This document shows, one piece after another, positions 42,246 to 51,716 of a stretch of DNA of 64,000 nt. Within the stretch, counting starts at the first letter, position 1. Every line of letters starts with the position of its first letter. The DNA comes from Chryseobacterium sp. MA9 (GTDB taxonomy: Bacteria > Bacteroidota > Bacteroidia > Flavobacteriales > Weeksellaceae). Below the pieces are notes generated by a model. It was not told where the DNA came from. It worked only from the letters and a program-made list of their open reading frames with translations, and ran no database searches. Location: the NCBI RefSeq assembly GCF_024399315.1, contig NZ_CP075170.1:1054001-1118000 (forward strand), given 5' to 3'. The translations under genes were made by a program, and so were the position numbers.

Positions 42246-43055
42246 TTACAAAATTGATTCTCTAATTCTTGTTAGTTTTTGTAACAAATCTTCTAATAAA
42301 TCTAATCTTAACATGTTGGCACCATCAGACAATGCTGTTTCCGGTGTAGGGTGTGTTTCTATGAAAATTCCGTCTGCGCCAACTGCAATTCCTGCTTTGG
42401 CAACGGTTTCAATAAGGTCTGGTCTTCCTCCTGTAACACCTGAGCTTTGATTAGGCTGTTGCAGAGAGTGTGTGACGTCCAAAATTACAGGAGCATATTC
42501 TCTCATTGTAGGGATTCCTCTGTAATCCACAATCAGATCTGTATATCCGAAAGAATTTCCTCTTTCAATAATGGCAACTTTCTGGTTATCGGAATCAGTA
42601 ATTTTCTGAACTGCAAACTTCATTGCTTCGGGTGAAAGGAACTGTCCTTTTTTCAGCGTAACACATTTTCCTGTTTGTGCTGCAGCCACTAATAGATCTG
42701 TCTGACGTACAAGGAACGCAGGAATCTGTAAAACATCTACATATTGTGCCGCCAATGCTGCATGCTCATTTTCATGAATATCCGTTGTTGTAGGAATATT
42801 GAATGTCTCTCCTACTTTTTTAAGGATTTCAAGAGATTTCTCTTCACCAATGGTTGTGAAAGAATCTACACGGCTTCTGTTGGCCTTTTTGAAACTTCCT
42901 TTGAAAATATAAGGAATATTATATTTATCTGTGATGCTTATTACTTTTTCAGCAATTCTCAATGCCATATCTTCTCCTTCAATAATACAAGGTCCGGCAA
43001 TAAGGAAAAAGTTCTTTGAATCTTTGTGCGAAATATTATCTAAATACTGAATCAT
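42246..43055 (-). CDS. kdsA: 2-dehydro-3-deoxyphosphooctonate aldolase (Kdo-8-phosphate synthase)
   Basis: 269 residues. The family motifs are FFLIAGPCIIEGEDMALRIA, YIFKGSFKKANRSRVDSF, LQIPAFLVRQTDLLVAAAQT, ILDVTHSLQQP and IFIETHPTPETALSDGANML. The enzyme condenses phosphoenolpyruvate with arabinose-5-phosphate in the cytoplasm for the lipid A/LPS inner core. The Cys in AGPC together with the His, Glu and Asp in the later motifs marks the metal-dependent subclass. Length and spacing are normal. Confidence 0.95.
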   Translation of the reverse strand: MIQYLDNISHKDSKNFFLIAGPCIIEGEDMALRIAEKVISITDKYNIPYIFKGSFKKANRSRVDSFTTIGEEKSLEILKKVGETFNIPTTTDIHENEHAALAAQYVDVLQIPAFLVRQTDLLVAAAQTGKCVTLKKGQFLSPEAMKFAVQKITDSDNQKVAIIERGNSFGYTDLIVDYRGIPTMREYAPVILDVTHSLQQPNQSSGVTGGRPDLIETVAKAGIAVGADGIFIETHPTPETALSDGANMLRLDLLEDLLQKLTRIRESIL

Positions 43056-43185
43056 TTTGTTGTAATTAAAAAGTTCAGTAAAAATACTGAGAAAGTTTCA
43101 CAAATGGAAATTATTTGATTGCTTTAACAGGCTATGGTTGCAATCGTTTTTGAGTCTTTTGGATTTCCGATTATTAAATCGATAC

Positions 43186-43317
43186 ATGCTTCGACAGGCT
43201 CAGCATGACACTCCTAATACTATCTGTTATATTAGATAACCAGTATAGGAGACACGTCGGGTTCACACTACATTAAAGGTTAATTACAGCAACGTCATGC
43301 TGAATCTGTCGAAGCAT
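43186..43317. repeat. REP/MITE-like element with 24-bp inverted ends
   Basis: The left end (43186-43209, starting ATGCTTCGACAGGCTCAGC) and the right end (43294-43317) are inverted copies differing at two of 24 positions. The 84 bp between contain another hairpin, CTCCTAATACT against AGTATAGGAG. I know the CTTCGACAGGCTCAGCATGA word from many flavobacterial intergenic repeats. It lies between kdsA and the DUF1697 gene. Confidence 0.7.
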
Positions 43318-43330
43318 TGTGATAATTTAT

Positions 43331-43855
43331 TTAGAATTTCTTCAGAACCTTTTCAAACGTGTTCACATTTCTGCTTGTAAACTGATCTTTAAGACTTTTT
43401 TTACCTAGTACTTTTCCAAAGGTAGAATCTAAGGTGTTTCCTTTTGGAACCTGCCAGTAAAAAATCTCATTGACAATTTCTGCCTTTTCATTTTCTGCCT
43501 GAGCTACTTTTCGAAACTCTTCCATCAGAACTTTTTCAACGCCTGGAATTCCAACAAAACTATAAATATGGAAGTTTTCATTCTTTTCAAAAGGAATATT
43601 GGTCCAGAAAACCTCTATCTCTGCCTGAGATTTTACAAACAGAAAGGCTTCATAAGAAAAATGATCCGACATGGCTTTTTCAAGAACCGCCTTTAAATCC
43701 TCTACATTTTTGTCTGAAGAAAATACAATATTTCCGGAAGCCAATATTGAACTCACATCTTTCATACCGGCATCTTTAAAAACCTGGCATACATCAGCCA
43801 TTTTCATATTGGTTCCTTTTACGTTGACGCCGCGGAGAAAAGCACAGTATTTCAT
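43331..43855 (-). CDS. DUF1697-family protein
   Basis: 174 residues with the DUF1697 opening YCAFLRGVNVKGTNMKMAD, then VSSILASGNIVFSSDKNVED and, at the end, ITSRNVNTFEKVL-type NVNTFEK. The family is cytoplasmic, about 170-180 residues, widespread and of unknown function. It is flanked by the REP-like element downstream and a GT-C membrane protein gene upstream on the same strand, 112 bp away. Confidence 0.92.
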   Translation of the reverse strand: MKYCAFLRGVNVKGTNMKMADVCQVFKDAGMKDVSSILASGNIVFSSDKNVEDLKAVLEKAMSDHFSYEAFLFVKSQAEIEVFWTNIPFEKNENFHIYSFVGIPGVEKVLMEEFRKVAQAENEKAEIVNEIFYWQVPKGNTLDSTFGKVLGKKSLKDQFTSRNVNTFEKVLKKF

Positions 43856-43967
43856 TTTTTAGGAATTAGGTTTTAGATAATAGGTTGCAGGTGTTTTGAG
43901 TTTGAGAGTATTAGAGTAAAAGAGTTATTTGATCCTTGTTTCTGAACTCACTACGATTTTCAATCTT

Positions 43968-45461
43968 TTAATCAACCCTAATGTACAAATTATAGTCTGT
44001 TCCGGAAGGTTTCAGATTGTAAATTTTTTCTAAAATCTTATTATCACTTTTCAGATGATCTTTCACACGGAATTCCTTCAAAAGTCTATAATGGGTTTGA
44101 TAATAGAATGAATTTGCATTGTTTCCTTCGTATAGATTTTGGTAAGAAAGAAGATATTTCGGTTTTCTTGTTTTTACAGTATTGATCCAGTAGTTTACTT
44201 TATCCTTTTTAATCTCTTCCTGAATCTGTTTATCAACCAATCCAACCTCATCAATTGTTTTTAATCCTGAAAAGTAAGGTACATAACCCGCCGGTTCCAG
44301 TAAAATCCATTGATTTTTATCTTTTTCATATTGATTTAAAAATGTTCCAATCGTTCTTCGGTAGTTCCACTCCCCGTTTCCTGTTGCAATACAGTGAACT
44401 GTCTGGAAAACAAGCATTGGGAAAATATAGAAAATAACAAGTAATGACAGCCACAGGTTTCTCTTCTCTTTCTGTTCCAGTACAAAAATAAGAACAGGAA
44501 CAAAAAGTAAAATTTGTGGAACCCAATAGTACCAATCGAACAAACTTTTCTGAGAAATAAAAATAATCTGTTTTGCCCATCCGAAAAGAAAGATCATCCA
44601 TAAAAAATAGTTTCTCTTTTCTCTTTGTCTGATCAGATAAATAAAGCAAAGCAACTCAAAAATCAATATTACAACAGTCATAGGATTGAAATCTCCGGGA
44701 ACTTTCAGCATTCCCCAAAAGTTTCCGAAACTCTTAAAAAAGTAACCCATATGCTGCTGGATCGTAAAGTTCTCACTATAAAGAAGTTTTTTTGCTGTAA
44801 TGGTATTATTAACCAATTCTCCAAAGTAAAACCAGTTGAAAGCAACCGTAGATAAAACACCAAGAACGCCTCCAAAAATATAATTCCATCTGATTTTTCT
44901 GTTCCAGAATAGATCTACGAGAAACACAATTCCCAAAAATATTACGGTATCAATCCTCGTAAACATAATTAACATAGGAAGAAATGTCAACACCCATTTT
45001 TTTCCTTTATGAAGCCCATAATACAACAGTGCCATTTCCAGGAAAAACAGGATTCCATACTCCATTCCGAGAATTGAAATTTTAATAGCTGGTGGTAAAA
45101 TGCCGATCAAAAATATAAAGATAGCTTTATGCCACGGGTTTTTAAGAACCAAATGGGAAAGCAGCAAAGTTCCTATCGTAAACAGTATAGAATTAAAAAT
45201 CAAAAGAGGTTCAATAAAGTTTTCTTTTCCAAAAACAAGATTGAAAAGGTAAGATACAAAAACATACAAATGGGTGGTAGATGCAGAAATTTTGGCATCT
45301 CCATTGAACCCGATTACTCCGTAATCCAGTAGATTCTGAGCCACTCTCCAGGTAATAAATGCATCCTCCTGGATGTAATGTGTCAATAAAAAAAGAAGTT
45401 TAAAAGCAACTGTAGCAATTACGGCATAGATGGGGAACCTGCTATTTTTTGTTTCAGCCAT
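43968..45461 (-). CDS. GT-C-fold membrane glycosyltransferase-like protein
   Basis: 497 residues with about ten membrane helices and a soluble C-terminal end of about 130 residues. The first periplasmic loop contains HYIQEDAFITWRVAQNLLDY, an acidic pair in the position of the GT-C catalytic residues, followed by NGDAKISASTTHLYVFVSYL. Such proteins transfer sugars from polyprenyl-phosphate donors outside the inner membrane. The acceptor is unknown. It lies directly after the DUF2723 gene (45550-49035) on the same strand but behind a strong terminator, so it has its own transcript. Confidence 0.75.
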   Translation of the reverse strand: MAETKNSRFPIYAVIATVAFKLLFLLTHYIQEDAFITWRVAQNLLDYGVIGFNGDAKISASTTHLYVFVSYLFNLVFGKENFIEPLLIFNSILFTIGTLLLSHLVLKNPWHKAIFIFLIGILPPAIKISILGMEYGILFFLEMALLYYGLHKGKKWVLTFLPMLIMFTRIDTVIFLGIVFLVDLFWNRKIRWNYIFGGVLGVLSTVAFNWFYFGELVNNTITAKKLLYSENFTIQQHMGYFFKSFGNFWGMLKVPGDFNPMTVVILIFELLCFIYLIRQREKRNYFLWMIFLFGWAKQIIFISQKSLFDWYYWVPQILLFVPVLIFVLEQKEKRNLWLSLLVIFYIFPMLVFQTVHCIATGNGEWNYRRTIGTFLNQYEKDKNQWILLEPAGYVPYFSGLKTIDEVGLVDKQIQEEIKKDKVNYWINTVKTRKPKYLLSYQNLYEGNNANSFYYQTHYRLLKEFRVKDHLKSDNKILEKIYNLKPSGTDYNLYIRVD

Positions 45462-45517
45462 TATGTATTTTTAGTTTCACAAATATAATCTTAATATTCA
45501 GGAATCCCAATAATAAA

Positions 45518-45541
45518 AAAACGGGACCGAAGTCCCGTTTT
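45518..45541 (-). terminator. Terminator of the DUF2723 gene
   Basis: AAAACGGGAC and GTCCCGTTTT pair perfectly over 10 bp around CGAA, with T tracts on either side. It is 9 bases from the DUF2723 stop. Confidence 0.9.
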
Positions 45542-45549
45542 AAAATATT

Positions 45550-48500
45550 TTATTTTGTTGCTTTGATAATTGCTGTCGTTATCTGATTTTCTTTTTCCTT
45601 AGAATAAGTAGAATCATAAGGCTCCATTACATCAAATAAATACTGGTAGAATGGCGTGATCTGCTGTACATTTTCAGACTCTTTCATTGCCTTCTCTTTG
45701 CCCATTTCCTGAAGATCTTTGACAAATACATTGAACTTCTTATCAATAGGCTCTATAGATTTTACCAGATAAGCATATGCTTTTTCTTTCTGTCCGATCT
45801 TTGTGTAAGCATCCGTTACAGCAGCTACTACAAGAGAATATTCCATAGGTTTTGTTCTCATTTGTCTTCTCAAATAGTTTTGATCTGCTTTGGAAAGGCT
45901 TAAATAATAATCGTATTCTTCAAAGATTCCTTTTTTAAGAACCTCAGCAATCTGAAGACCTTTGTGCTCCTGGCCTGCAATAATGTATCCTGATACAATT
46001 GAGCTTAATGAACGAGGGTCGTTATATTTCTCAGCAGGAATTTCTTTTGCTGCAAGATCCAGAATTTCTAATGCTTTAGCTTTCTGTCCGTTTAATGCAA
46101 GTGCTGCTGCAGCTCTGCTCGCTGACATTCTGTAGCTGATAATATTAGACGTAGCCGTTTCATCAAAGTGAGCATTTAAGTTTTTGAAGTTCCCCCATCT
46201 GAAGCTTTTCACTACATTATAAAGAGAATTAGCATCTACTCTTCCCATATCTCCATCAGCCGTTGGAGGTGTTTGGATAGGGATTAATCTGTAGCTGAAT
46301 CCATCAAACTGAAGGTAATCGTTAAGATAGAAAATGTTTTCACTGTCATAAATACCTCCTGATGAGAAGTTGATTGGACGCTTCCAGTCGAAGTTCGCTA
46401 AAAGATCCATCAAAATAAGATTATTTTTATACAATGTATTTCCTTTGTAGGTAATCATGATCTGATTAGCAACATATGGAAGATCTTCTTTGTTGATGAT
46501 TCCTGCTTTTAAAGCATTTTCTTTATTTACAGGAAGAATGAATTTGTTGACCGGAAGAATGTTATATTTTTCAAATTTCTCTTCCCCAAAATACATTTTC
46601 AACAATTCGTCTTTTTCAGGAGATTTGAACTTAATGAAATTAATCGCTTCTTTCAATGTTAAAGAATCCTGAGTAAGATACTTTCTGAAAGACTGGAATT
46701 CTGTTTCCGGAGCTCCCTGCTCTTTCAACATAGAGAAAACACCTTCCCAATCTTCTTTCTTCATCATGTAGATCTGGTCATTTACACCATCTCTGTAATC
46801 TTCGTGTGTCAGCTGGCTAGGGATTCCCATAGCGTTATAAGTTCTCCTTTTTATCTGGTCAAGATTCCATGGAGTTGAAGCAAGGGTAAAGTTCACTACC
46901 TTCACATCATCTCTGAATCTTTCTGTTTCCTGGATTGCCCAAACCGGGTAAGTATCATTATCTCCGTAAACGAAAAGGATGTCGTTTTTCGGTAATGATT
47001 TTAAAACTGAATAAGCGTAATCGTAAGCTGTATATCTGTTGCTTCTGTCATGAACATTGTAGTTCTGGAAGCCCATCATGAAAGGTACACCTAATAAAAC
47101 CACTCCCAAAGCAATGTTTGCTCCGTTTGATTTTATTTTAGACTGTAAGAACCATAGAATTGCTCCTGCTCCCATACCAATCCATATCGCAAATGCGTAG
47201 AAAGAACCTACCATTGCATAATCTCTTTCTCTCGGTTCAAAAGGTTTTACTCCTGTATAGAAAACAATACCTACACTTGTTAAAATAAATAAAGATAACA
47301 GTGCATAGAATCTTCCGAAGTCTCTATTTAGTTGGAAAAAGAATCCAATCAGACCTAAAATTAACGGAAGGAAGAAGAATTTTACCGTACTTTCATTTTT
47401 GAATTTAGCAGGCATTTTATCCTGGTTTCCTACCGTTACATTATCTATAAAAGGAATTCCGGAAATCCAGTTTCCTTTTGTGCTTTCCATGTTTCCTTCA
47501 AGGTCATTCTGTCTTCCTACATAATTCCACATCAGGTATCTTACAAAGTAATACCCGTTCTGGAAAGAAATGAAATACTCCATATTCTGAAGGAATGATG
47601 GCTTCTGAACATTGATAAGGTTATAAGGTTTTACTTTCAGATAATCTGCTGCAGTGATTGACTTGTCTTCATATTTTGCTCTCAGCTCGTCAAAGATCTG
47701 CTTAGCCTGTGGATTATCTGCCACATCTTCATTAGCATAATTGAATGTAAAATCAGGAGCACCATACATTGAAATATAGTTAGCCATTACATCCTTGTCC
47801 TCATTAAACATTCTCGGCATTAAGCTTACCTGAGATTTGTTGAAGACATAGTTGAAACGATCTCCGGTCTTTCTGTAAGTTCCGGTTTTTTCGTCTTTTT
47901 CGTAAATTTCTCCTGTTTTTTGAGTCTTAAAGCTTCCGTCTTCGTTCTTCTCAATTCCGTTAGCATCAAGGAATGCTGTATAGTTTTGTCCGTAGATTGT
48001 AGGCCAGTCACCATACTGCTCTCTGTTATAATAATCCAACATACCAATTGCAGTATCCGGATCATTAAGGTTCATCGGCGGATTAGCATTGGCTCTGATA
48101 GGAATAACCATCCAGCAAGAGAATCCGATCATCATAAAAACCACAGATAATGCTGCAGTCTGGTAGATATTTTTCTTTGCTTTCTTTGCATATTTGATTA
48201 AGAAATAGCAGATCGCTACCATTAAAACAAAAGCGGCAATTGTTCCTGAATGGAAAGGAAGTCCAAGACCATTCACGAAGAAAATCTCAAGTCTTCCGAA
48301 CATAGTCATAATCAAAGGGAAGATAATTTTGAAAACAATAATCAAAATCCCCAATGTAATAAGGTTTGCCCAGATAAAGTTTTTCCAGGTAAACTTATAG
48401 TTTCTTGCATAATATACCAGACATACTGCAGGAATTGCCAGCATACCCATCATATGCACTCCTACCGAAAGTCCTAAAACGAAGAAAATAAGAATAATCC

Positions 48501-49035
48501 ATCTTTCACTGTCTCCCGCTTTGTACTCATTTTCCCATTTGGTGATTAACCAGACCAAAAGCGCGATAAACATAGAAGCCATAGAGTAAACCTCTCCCTC
48601 TACTGCCGAGAACCAGAATGTATCTGAAAAGGTAAAGCAAAGTGCTCCCACAGCTCCGGCAAATAAAATAGAGATTTCCTGATGTTTTGTAATTTCTTCA
48701 AAATCTTTGTTTAAAAGTCTTCTCACAAAGTGTGTGATCGTCCAGAACAAAAATAAAATAGTCAGCGCACTGAACAATGCAGACATCGCGTTGATCACGA
48801 TAGAATAATTTTCGCCTTTCCCTAATGCAAAAATGGCTGCCACGGCACCCACTATCTGGAATAAAGCAGCTCCAGGAGCGTGCGTTACTTCAAGTTTTAC
48901 TGCAGAAGAAATGTACTCGCCACAATCCCAAAAACTGAAATTGGGTTCTATGGTGGACAAGTACGTGAAAAACGCAATGACGAAAATCACCCATCCTAAA
49001 ACGGTGTTCCATTGCCTAAAAGTCCAATTTTTCAT
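45550..49035 (-). CDS. DUF2723-family GT-C-like membrane protein
   Basis: 1161 residues. Residues 1-350 hold eight or more membrane helices; the first loop has FSFWDCGEYISSAVKLEVTH with the DUF2723 D-C-G-E signature, the likely catalytic Asp/Glu. A long soluble insert follows, then further helices around residues 560-670 (FFFLPLILGLIGFFFQL, FYTGVKPFEPRERDYAM, the family's EPRERDY motif), and a C-terminal soluble part with a TPR-like stretch (AAAALALNGQKAKALEILDL). The family is assigned to GT-C glycosyltransferases of Bacteroidetes; the substrate is unknown. The length is typical for flavobacterial members (about 1,000-1,200). Confidence 0.88.
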   Translation of the reverse strand: MKNWTFRQWNTVLGWVIFVIAFFTYLSTIEPNFSFWDCGEYISSAVKLEVTHAPGAALFQIVGAVAAIFALGKGENYSIVINAMSALFSALTILFLFWTITHFVRRLLNKDFEEITKHQEISILFAGAVGALCFTFSDTFWFSAVEGEVYSMASMFIALLVWLITKWENEYKAGDSERWIILIFFVLGLSVGVHMMGMLAIPAVCLVYYARNYKFTWKNFIWANLITLGILIIVFKIIFPLIMTMFGRLEIFFVNGLGLPFHSGTIAAFVLMVAICYFLIKYAKKAKKNIYQTAALSVVFMMIGFSCWMVIPIRANANPPMNLNDPDTAIGMLDYYNREQYGDWPTIYGQNYTAFLDANGIEKNEDGSFKTQKTGEIYEKDEKTGTYRKTGDRFNYVFNKSQVSLMPRMFNEDKDVMANYISMYGAPDFTFNYANEDVADNPQAKQIFDELRAKYEDKSITAADYLKVKPYNLINVQKPSFLQNMEYFISFQNGYYFVRYLMWNYVGRQNDLEGNMESTKGNWISGIPFIDNVTVGNQDKMPAKFKNESTVKFFFLPLILGLIGFFFQLNRDFGRFYALLSLFILTSVGIVFYTGVKPFEPRERDYAMVGSFYAFAIWIGMGAGAILWFLQSKIKSNGANIALGVVLLGVPFMMGFQNYNVHDRSNRYTAYDYAYSVLKSLPKNDILFVYGDNDTYPVWAIQETERFRDDVKVVNFTLASTPWNLDQIKRRTYNAMGIPSQLTHEDYRDGVNDQIYMMKKEDWEGVFSMLKEQGAPETEFQSFRKYLTQDSLTLKEAINFIKFKSPEKDELLKMYFGEEKFEKYNILPVNKFILPVNKENALKAGIINKEDLPYVANQIMITYKGNTLYKNNLILMDLLANFDWKRPINFSSGGIYDSENIFYLNDYLQFDGFSYRLIPIQTPPTADGDMGRVDANSLYNVVKSFRWGNFKNLNAHFDETATSNIISYRMSASRAAAALALNGQKAKALEILDLAAKEIPAEKYNDPRSLSSIVSGYIIAGQEHKGLQIAEVLKKGIFEEYDYYLSLSKADQNYLRRQMRTKPMEYSLVVAAVTDAYTKIGQKEKAYAYLVKSIEPIDKKFNVFVKDLQEMGKEKAMKESENVQQITPFYQYLFDVMEPYDSTYSKEKENQITTAIIKATK

Positions 49036-49220
49036 AGTATTAAATCAATTATGCGAAAATAAGGCTTTTATCTTATTTTATGCGGGTTTTAACAAAATTT
49101 AAAAATTTTGGCGTAGTATTTGCGATTATAGACGTGTCAAAACTGTAAATACGAAAATAACTTTTTACAAAACTATGCCCTAGAAATCAAACAAAAGTTT
49201 AGTAATTATTTATTTTTTTG

Positions 49221-49228
49221 TATTTTTG
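49221..49228 (+). promoter_or_regulatory. Candidate -7 box TATTTTTG
   Basis: An exact TAnnTTTG box 30 bases before the ATG at 49259. At the -33 position the sequence reads TTT instead of TTG. Confidence 0.6.
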
Positions 49229-49258
49229 CAGTCAGATTTTTATTGAAAATAACAAATA

Positions 49259-50296
49259 ATGAGTAATGTTTACGATAATATTCTTGGCCTAATAGGACAC
49301 ACTCCGATGGTGAAGCTAAATACTGTTACAAAAGATATTCCAGCAACCGTTTATGCCAAGTTAGAATCATATAATCCTGGACATTCCACCAAAGACCGAA
49401 TCGCACTTCACATTATAGAGAACGCAGAGAAAAAAGGCCTTTTAAAAGAAGATTCTGTAGTTGTAGAAACTACGTCCGGTAATACTGGGTTTTCTATTGC
49501 GATGGTATGTATCATTAAGGGATATAAGTGTATTCTTGCAGTAAGTGATAAAACAAAACCTGAGAAAATTGCTTATCTGAAAGCATTGGGTGCTACGGTA
49601 TATATATGCCCGGCCAATGTACCAGCAGATGATCCAAGATCATACTATGAAGTAGCTAAAAGAATCGCCCAGGAAACTCCTAATTCTATTTACATCAATC
49701 AATATTTTAACGAGCTTAATATTGATGCGCACTATCAGACGACGGGTCCAGAGATCTGGGAACAGACAGAAGGTAAGATCACTCACCTTTTTGCCTGTAC
49801 AGGGACTGGTGGTACGCTATCCGGTTCTGCCAAGTTTTTGAAGGAAAAAAATCCGGATATCAAGATCATTGGTGTGGATGCAGATGGTTCTATACTGAAG
49901 AGCTATCACGAGACAGGAGAAATCCATAAAGAAGATGTACATCCTTATCAGATTGAGGGAATGGGTAAAAACCTGATCCCTGCGGCCCTTCTTTTCGACA
50001 AGGTAGATGAGTTTGTAAGGGTAAATGATGAAATGTCCGCGTACAGGACCCGCGAAATTGCTTTGAAAGAAGCCATTATGGGAGGTTATACTACCGGAGC
50101 TGTGACACAGGGATTAATGCAGTATGCCCAGTCCCATGAGCTTACAGAAAAGGACCTGATTGTTTTAATATATCCTGATCACGGATCCAGATACATCACT
50201 AAAGTATACAGTGATCAATGGATGGCCGAGCAGGGATTTGTCAACAACTGTGTTCACAATTATGACGAAGTTTTCAAAACGGAGTTTATCAAATAA
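49259..50296 (+). CDS. PLP-dependent cysteine-synthase/CBS-family enzyme, candidate L-cysteate synthase
   Basis: 345 residues, fold-type II PLP enzyme. The PLP lysine lies in SYNPGHSTKDRIA, the substrate loop is VVETTSGNTGFSIAM and the phosphate loop is ACTGTGGTLSGSAKFL. It has no regulatory CBS domains and no heme motif, and it ends in a 30-residue extension after IYPDHGSRYITKVYS. By family alone it could be cysteine synthase or cystathionine beta-synthase. The gene directly downstream encodes an alpha-oxoamine synthase, and in sulfonolipid-making Bacteroidetes such a pair makes L-cysteate and joins it to a fatty acyl group. I favour that role, by inference from the pairing. Confidence 0.65.
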   Translation: MSNVYDNILGLIGHTPMVKLNTVTKDIPATVYAKLESYNPGHSTKDRIALHIIENAEKKGLLKEDSVVVETTSGNTGFSIAMVCIIKGYKCILAVSDKTKPEKIAYLKALGATVYICPANVPADDPRSYYEVAKRIAQETPNSIYINQYFNELNIDAHYQTTGPEIWEQTEGKITHLFACTGTGGTLSGSAKFLKEKNPDIKIIGVDADGSILKSYHETGEIHKEDVHPYQIEGMGKNLIPAALLFDKVDEFVRVNDEMSAYRTREIALKEAIMGGYTTGAVTQGLMQYAQSHELTEKDLIVLIYPDHGSRYITKVYSDQWMAEQGFVNNCVHNYDEVFKTEFIK

Positions 50297-50317
50297 AAAC
50301 GAATAAAATCACAATAC

Positions 50318-50357
50318 AATAAAGCCTTTTGCGTGTTCAGACAAAAAAGGCTTTATT
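50318..50357 (+). promoter_or_regulatory. 13-bp perfect hairpin between the paired PLP-enzyme genes
   Basis: AATAAAGCCTTTT and AAAAGGCTTTATT pair perfectly around a 14-base loop. The following ACTTAAAAATTACG has no T tract, so partial termination or attenuation is more likely than a full stop. The ATG of the next gene is 20 bases on. Confidence 0.55.
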
Positions 50358-50376
50358 ACTTAAAAATTACGATACA

Positions 50377-51651
50377 ATGTTGGATATTTTTGAAAGAATA
50401 AAAGAAAATCCAGGACCACTTGGACAATTTGCAGATTATGGTGAAGGCTATTTTATTTTCCCAAGATTAGAGGGACCTATTGGCCCTAGAATGCAGTTTC
50501 AGGGTAGAGAAGTAATTTTCTGGAGTGCCAATGACTATTTAGGTTTGTGTAATCATCCTGAAGTTATAGAAGCAGATGCAAAAGCGGCTGCAGAATATGG
50601 AATGTTCTATCCAATGGGAGCAAGAGCAATGTCTGGAGAAACAGATCAGCACCTTCAGCTGGAAAGAGAATTGGCAGACTTCGTAAAAAAAGAATCAGCA
50701 TACTTATTGAATTTCGGTTACCAGGGAATGGTTTCTACCATTGATGCATTGGTGAGCAGAAATGACGTTATTGTTTATGATATGGATTCTCATGCCTGCA
50801 TCGTGGATGGAGTAAGGCTTCATTCCGGGAAAAGATTTACCTACAAGCACAATGATATGGAAAGTCTTGAGAAAAACCTTCAGAGAGCAACTAAGGTAGC
50901 TGAAGAAACAGGAGGAGGTATTCTTGTTATTACAGAAGGTGTTTTCGGGATGAGAGGCCAGCAGGGGAAAATCAAAGAAATCTGCGATCTTAAATCTAAA
51001 TACCAGTTCAGACTATTGGTAGATGATGCACATGGTTTCGGGACACTTGGTAAAACGGGTGCCGGTGTGGGTGAAGAACAGGACTGCAATGATCAGATTG
51101 ATGTATACTTCTCTACGTTTGCTAAATCAATGGCTGGTTTCGGAGCATTCCTTGCGGGTGACAAAGAAATCATCAGATATCTGAAATTCAACCTGAGATC
51201 ACAAATCTTTGCAAAATCTCTTACAATGCCAATGGTAATCGGAGGATTGAAAAGATTGGAACTGTTGAGATCTAAACCTGAGATCAAAGCTAAACTTTGG
51301 GAGAATGTTTACAAACTACAAAACGGACTTAAGGAAAGAGGATTCAACATTGGAGACACCAACACTTGTGTAACTCCGGTAATGATGCAGGGAACTCCGG
51401 TAGAAGCAACTCTATTGGTAAAAGACTTAAGAGAAAATTACGGTATCTTCACATCTGTTGTTGTATATCCGGTAATTCCGAAGGGAATGATTCTTCTAAG
51501 ATTAATTCCTACCGCTTCTCATACAGATGCAGAGATTAATGAAACTCTGGCCGCATTTGAAGCGATTCATGATAAATTAGTAAGTGGTTACTATAAAGAG
51601 CAGGAGCAAAAATTACTGCAGGAACAAGGGTTAAGTTTTAAACCGATTTAA
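50377..51651 (+). CDS. Alpha-oxoamine synthase-family PLP enzyme, candidate cysteate or serine fatty-acyl transferase
   Basis: From the ATG at 50377 the protein has 424 residues; the earlier TTG at 50329 lies inside the hairpin and is rejected. Family marks are IFWSANDYLGLCNHPEVIEA, GARAMSGETDQHLQLERELA, VYDMDSHACIVDGVRLHSGK, LLVDDAHGFGTLGKTGAGVG and the PLP lysine in YFSTFAKSMAGFGAFLAG. Relatives are serine palmitoyltransferase, KBL, BioF and the cysteate-fatty acyl transferase of capnine synthesis. The neighbour at 49259 favours the last. It would act on the cytoplasmic side of the membrane at the first step of sulfobacin/capnine formation. Serine palmitoyltransferase remains the alternative. 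Confidence 0.7.
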   Translation: MLDIFERIKENPGPLGQFADYGEGYFIFPRLEGPIGPRMQFQGREVIFWSANDYLGLCNHPEVIEADAKAAAEYGMFYPMGARAMSGETDQHLQLERELADFVKKESAYLLNFGYQGMVSTIDALVSRNDVIVYDMDSHACIVDGVRLHSGKRFTYKHNDMESLEKNLQRATKVAEETGGGILVITEGVFGMRGQQGKIKEICDLKSKYQFRLLVDDAHGFGTLGKTGAGVGEEQDCNDQIDVYFSTFAKSMAGFGAFLAGDKEIIRYLKFNLRSQIFAKSLTMPMVIGGLKRLELLRSKPEIKAKLWENVYKLQNGLKERGFNIGDTNTCVTPVMMQGTPVEATLLVKDLRENYGIFTSVVVYPVIPKGMILLRLIPTASHTDAEINETLAAFEAIHDKLVSGYYKEQEQKLLQEQGLSFKPI

Positions 51652-51663
51652 TTTAAGAATAAA

Positions 51664-51694
51664 AAAAAACCACTGATTGATTCAGTGGTTTTTT
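51664..51694 (+). terminator. Rho-independent terminator
   Basis: AAAAACCACTGA and TCAGTGGTTTTT pair perfectly around TTGAT with flanking A and T tracts. It closes the PLP-enzyme pair. Confidence 0.93.
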
Positions 51695-51716
51695 ATTTAA
51701 ATAACGATAACAACAC

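Noticed and set aside
50329..50376. Longer start of the alpha-oxoamine synthase at TTG 50329
   Set aside because: It falls inside the 13-bp hairpin and adds residues unlike the family; ATG 50377 fits.
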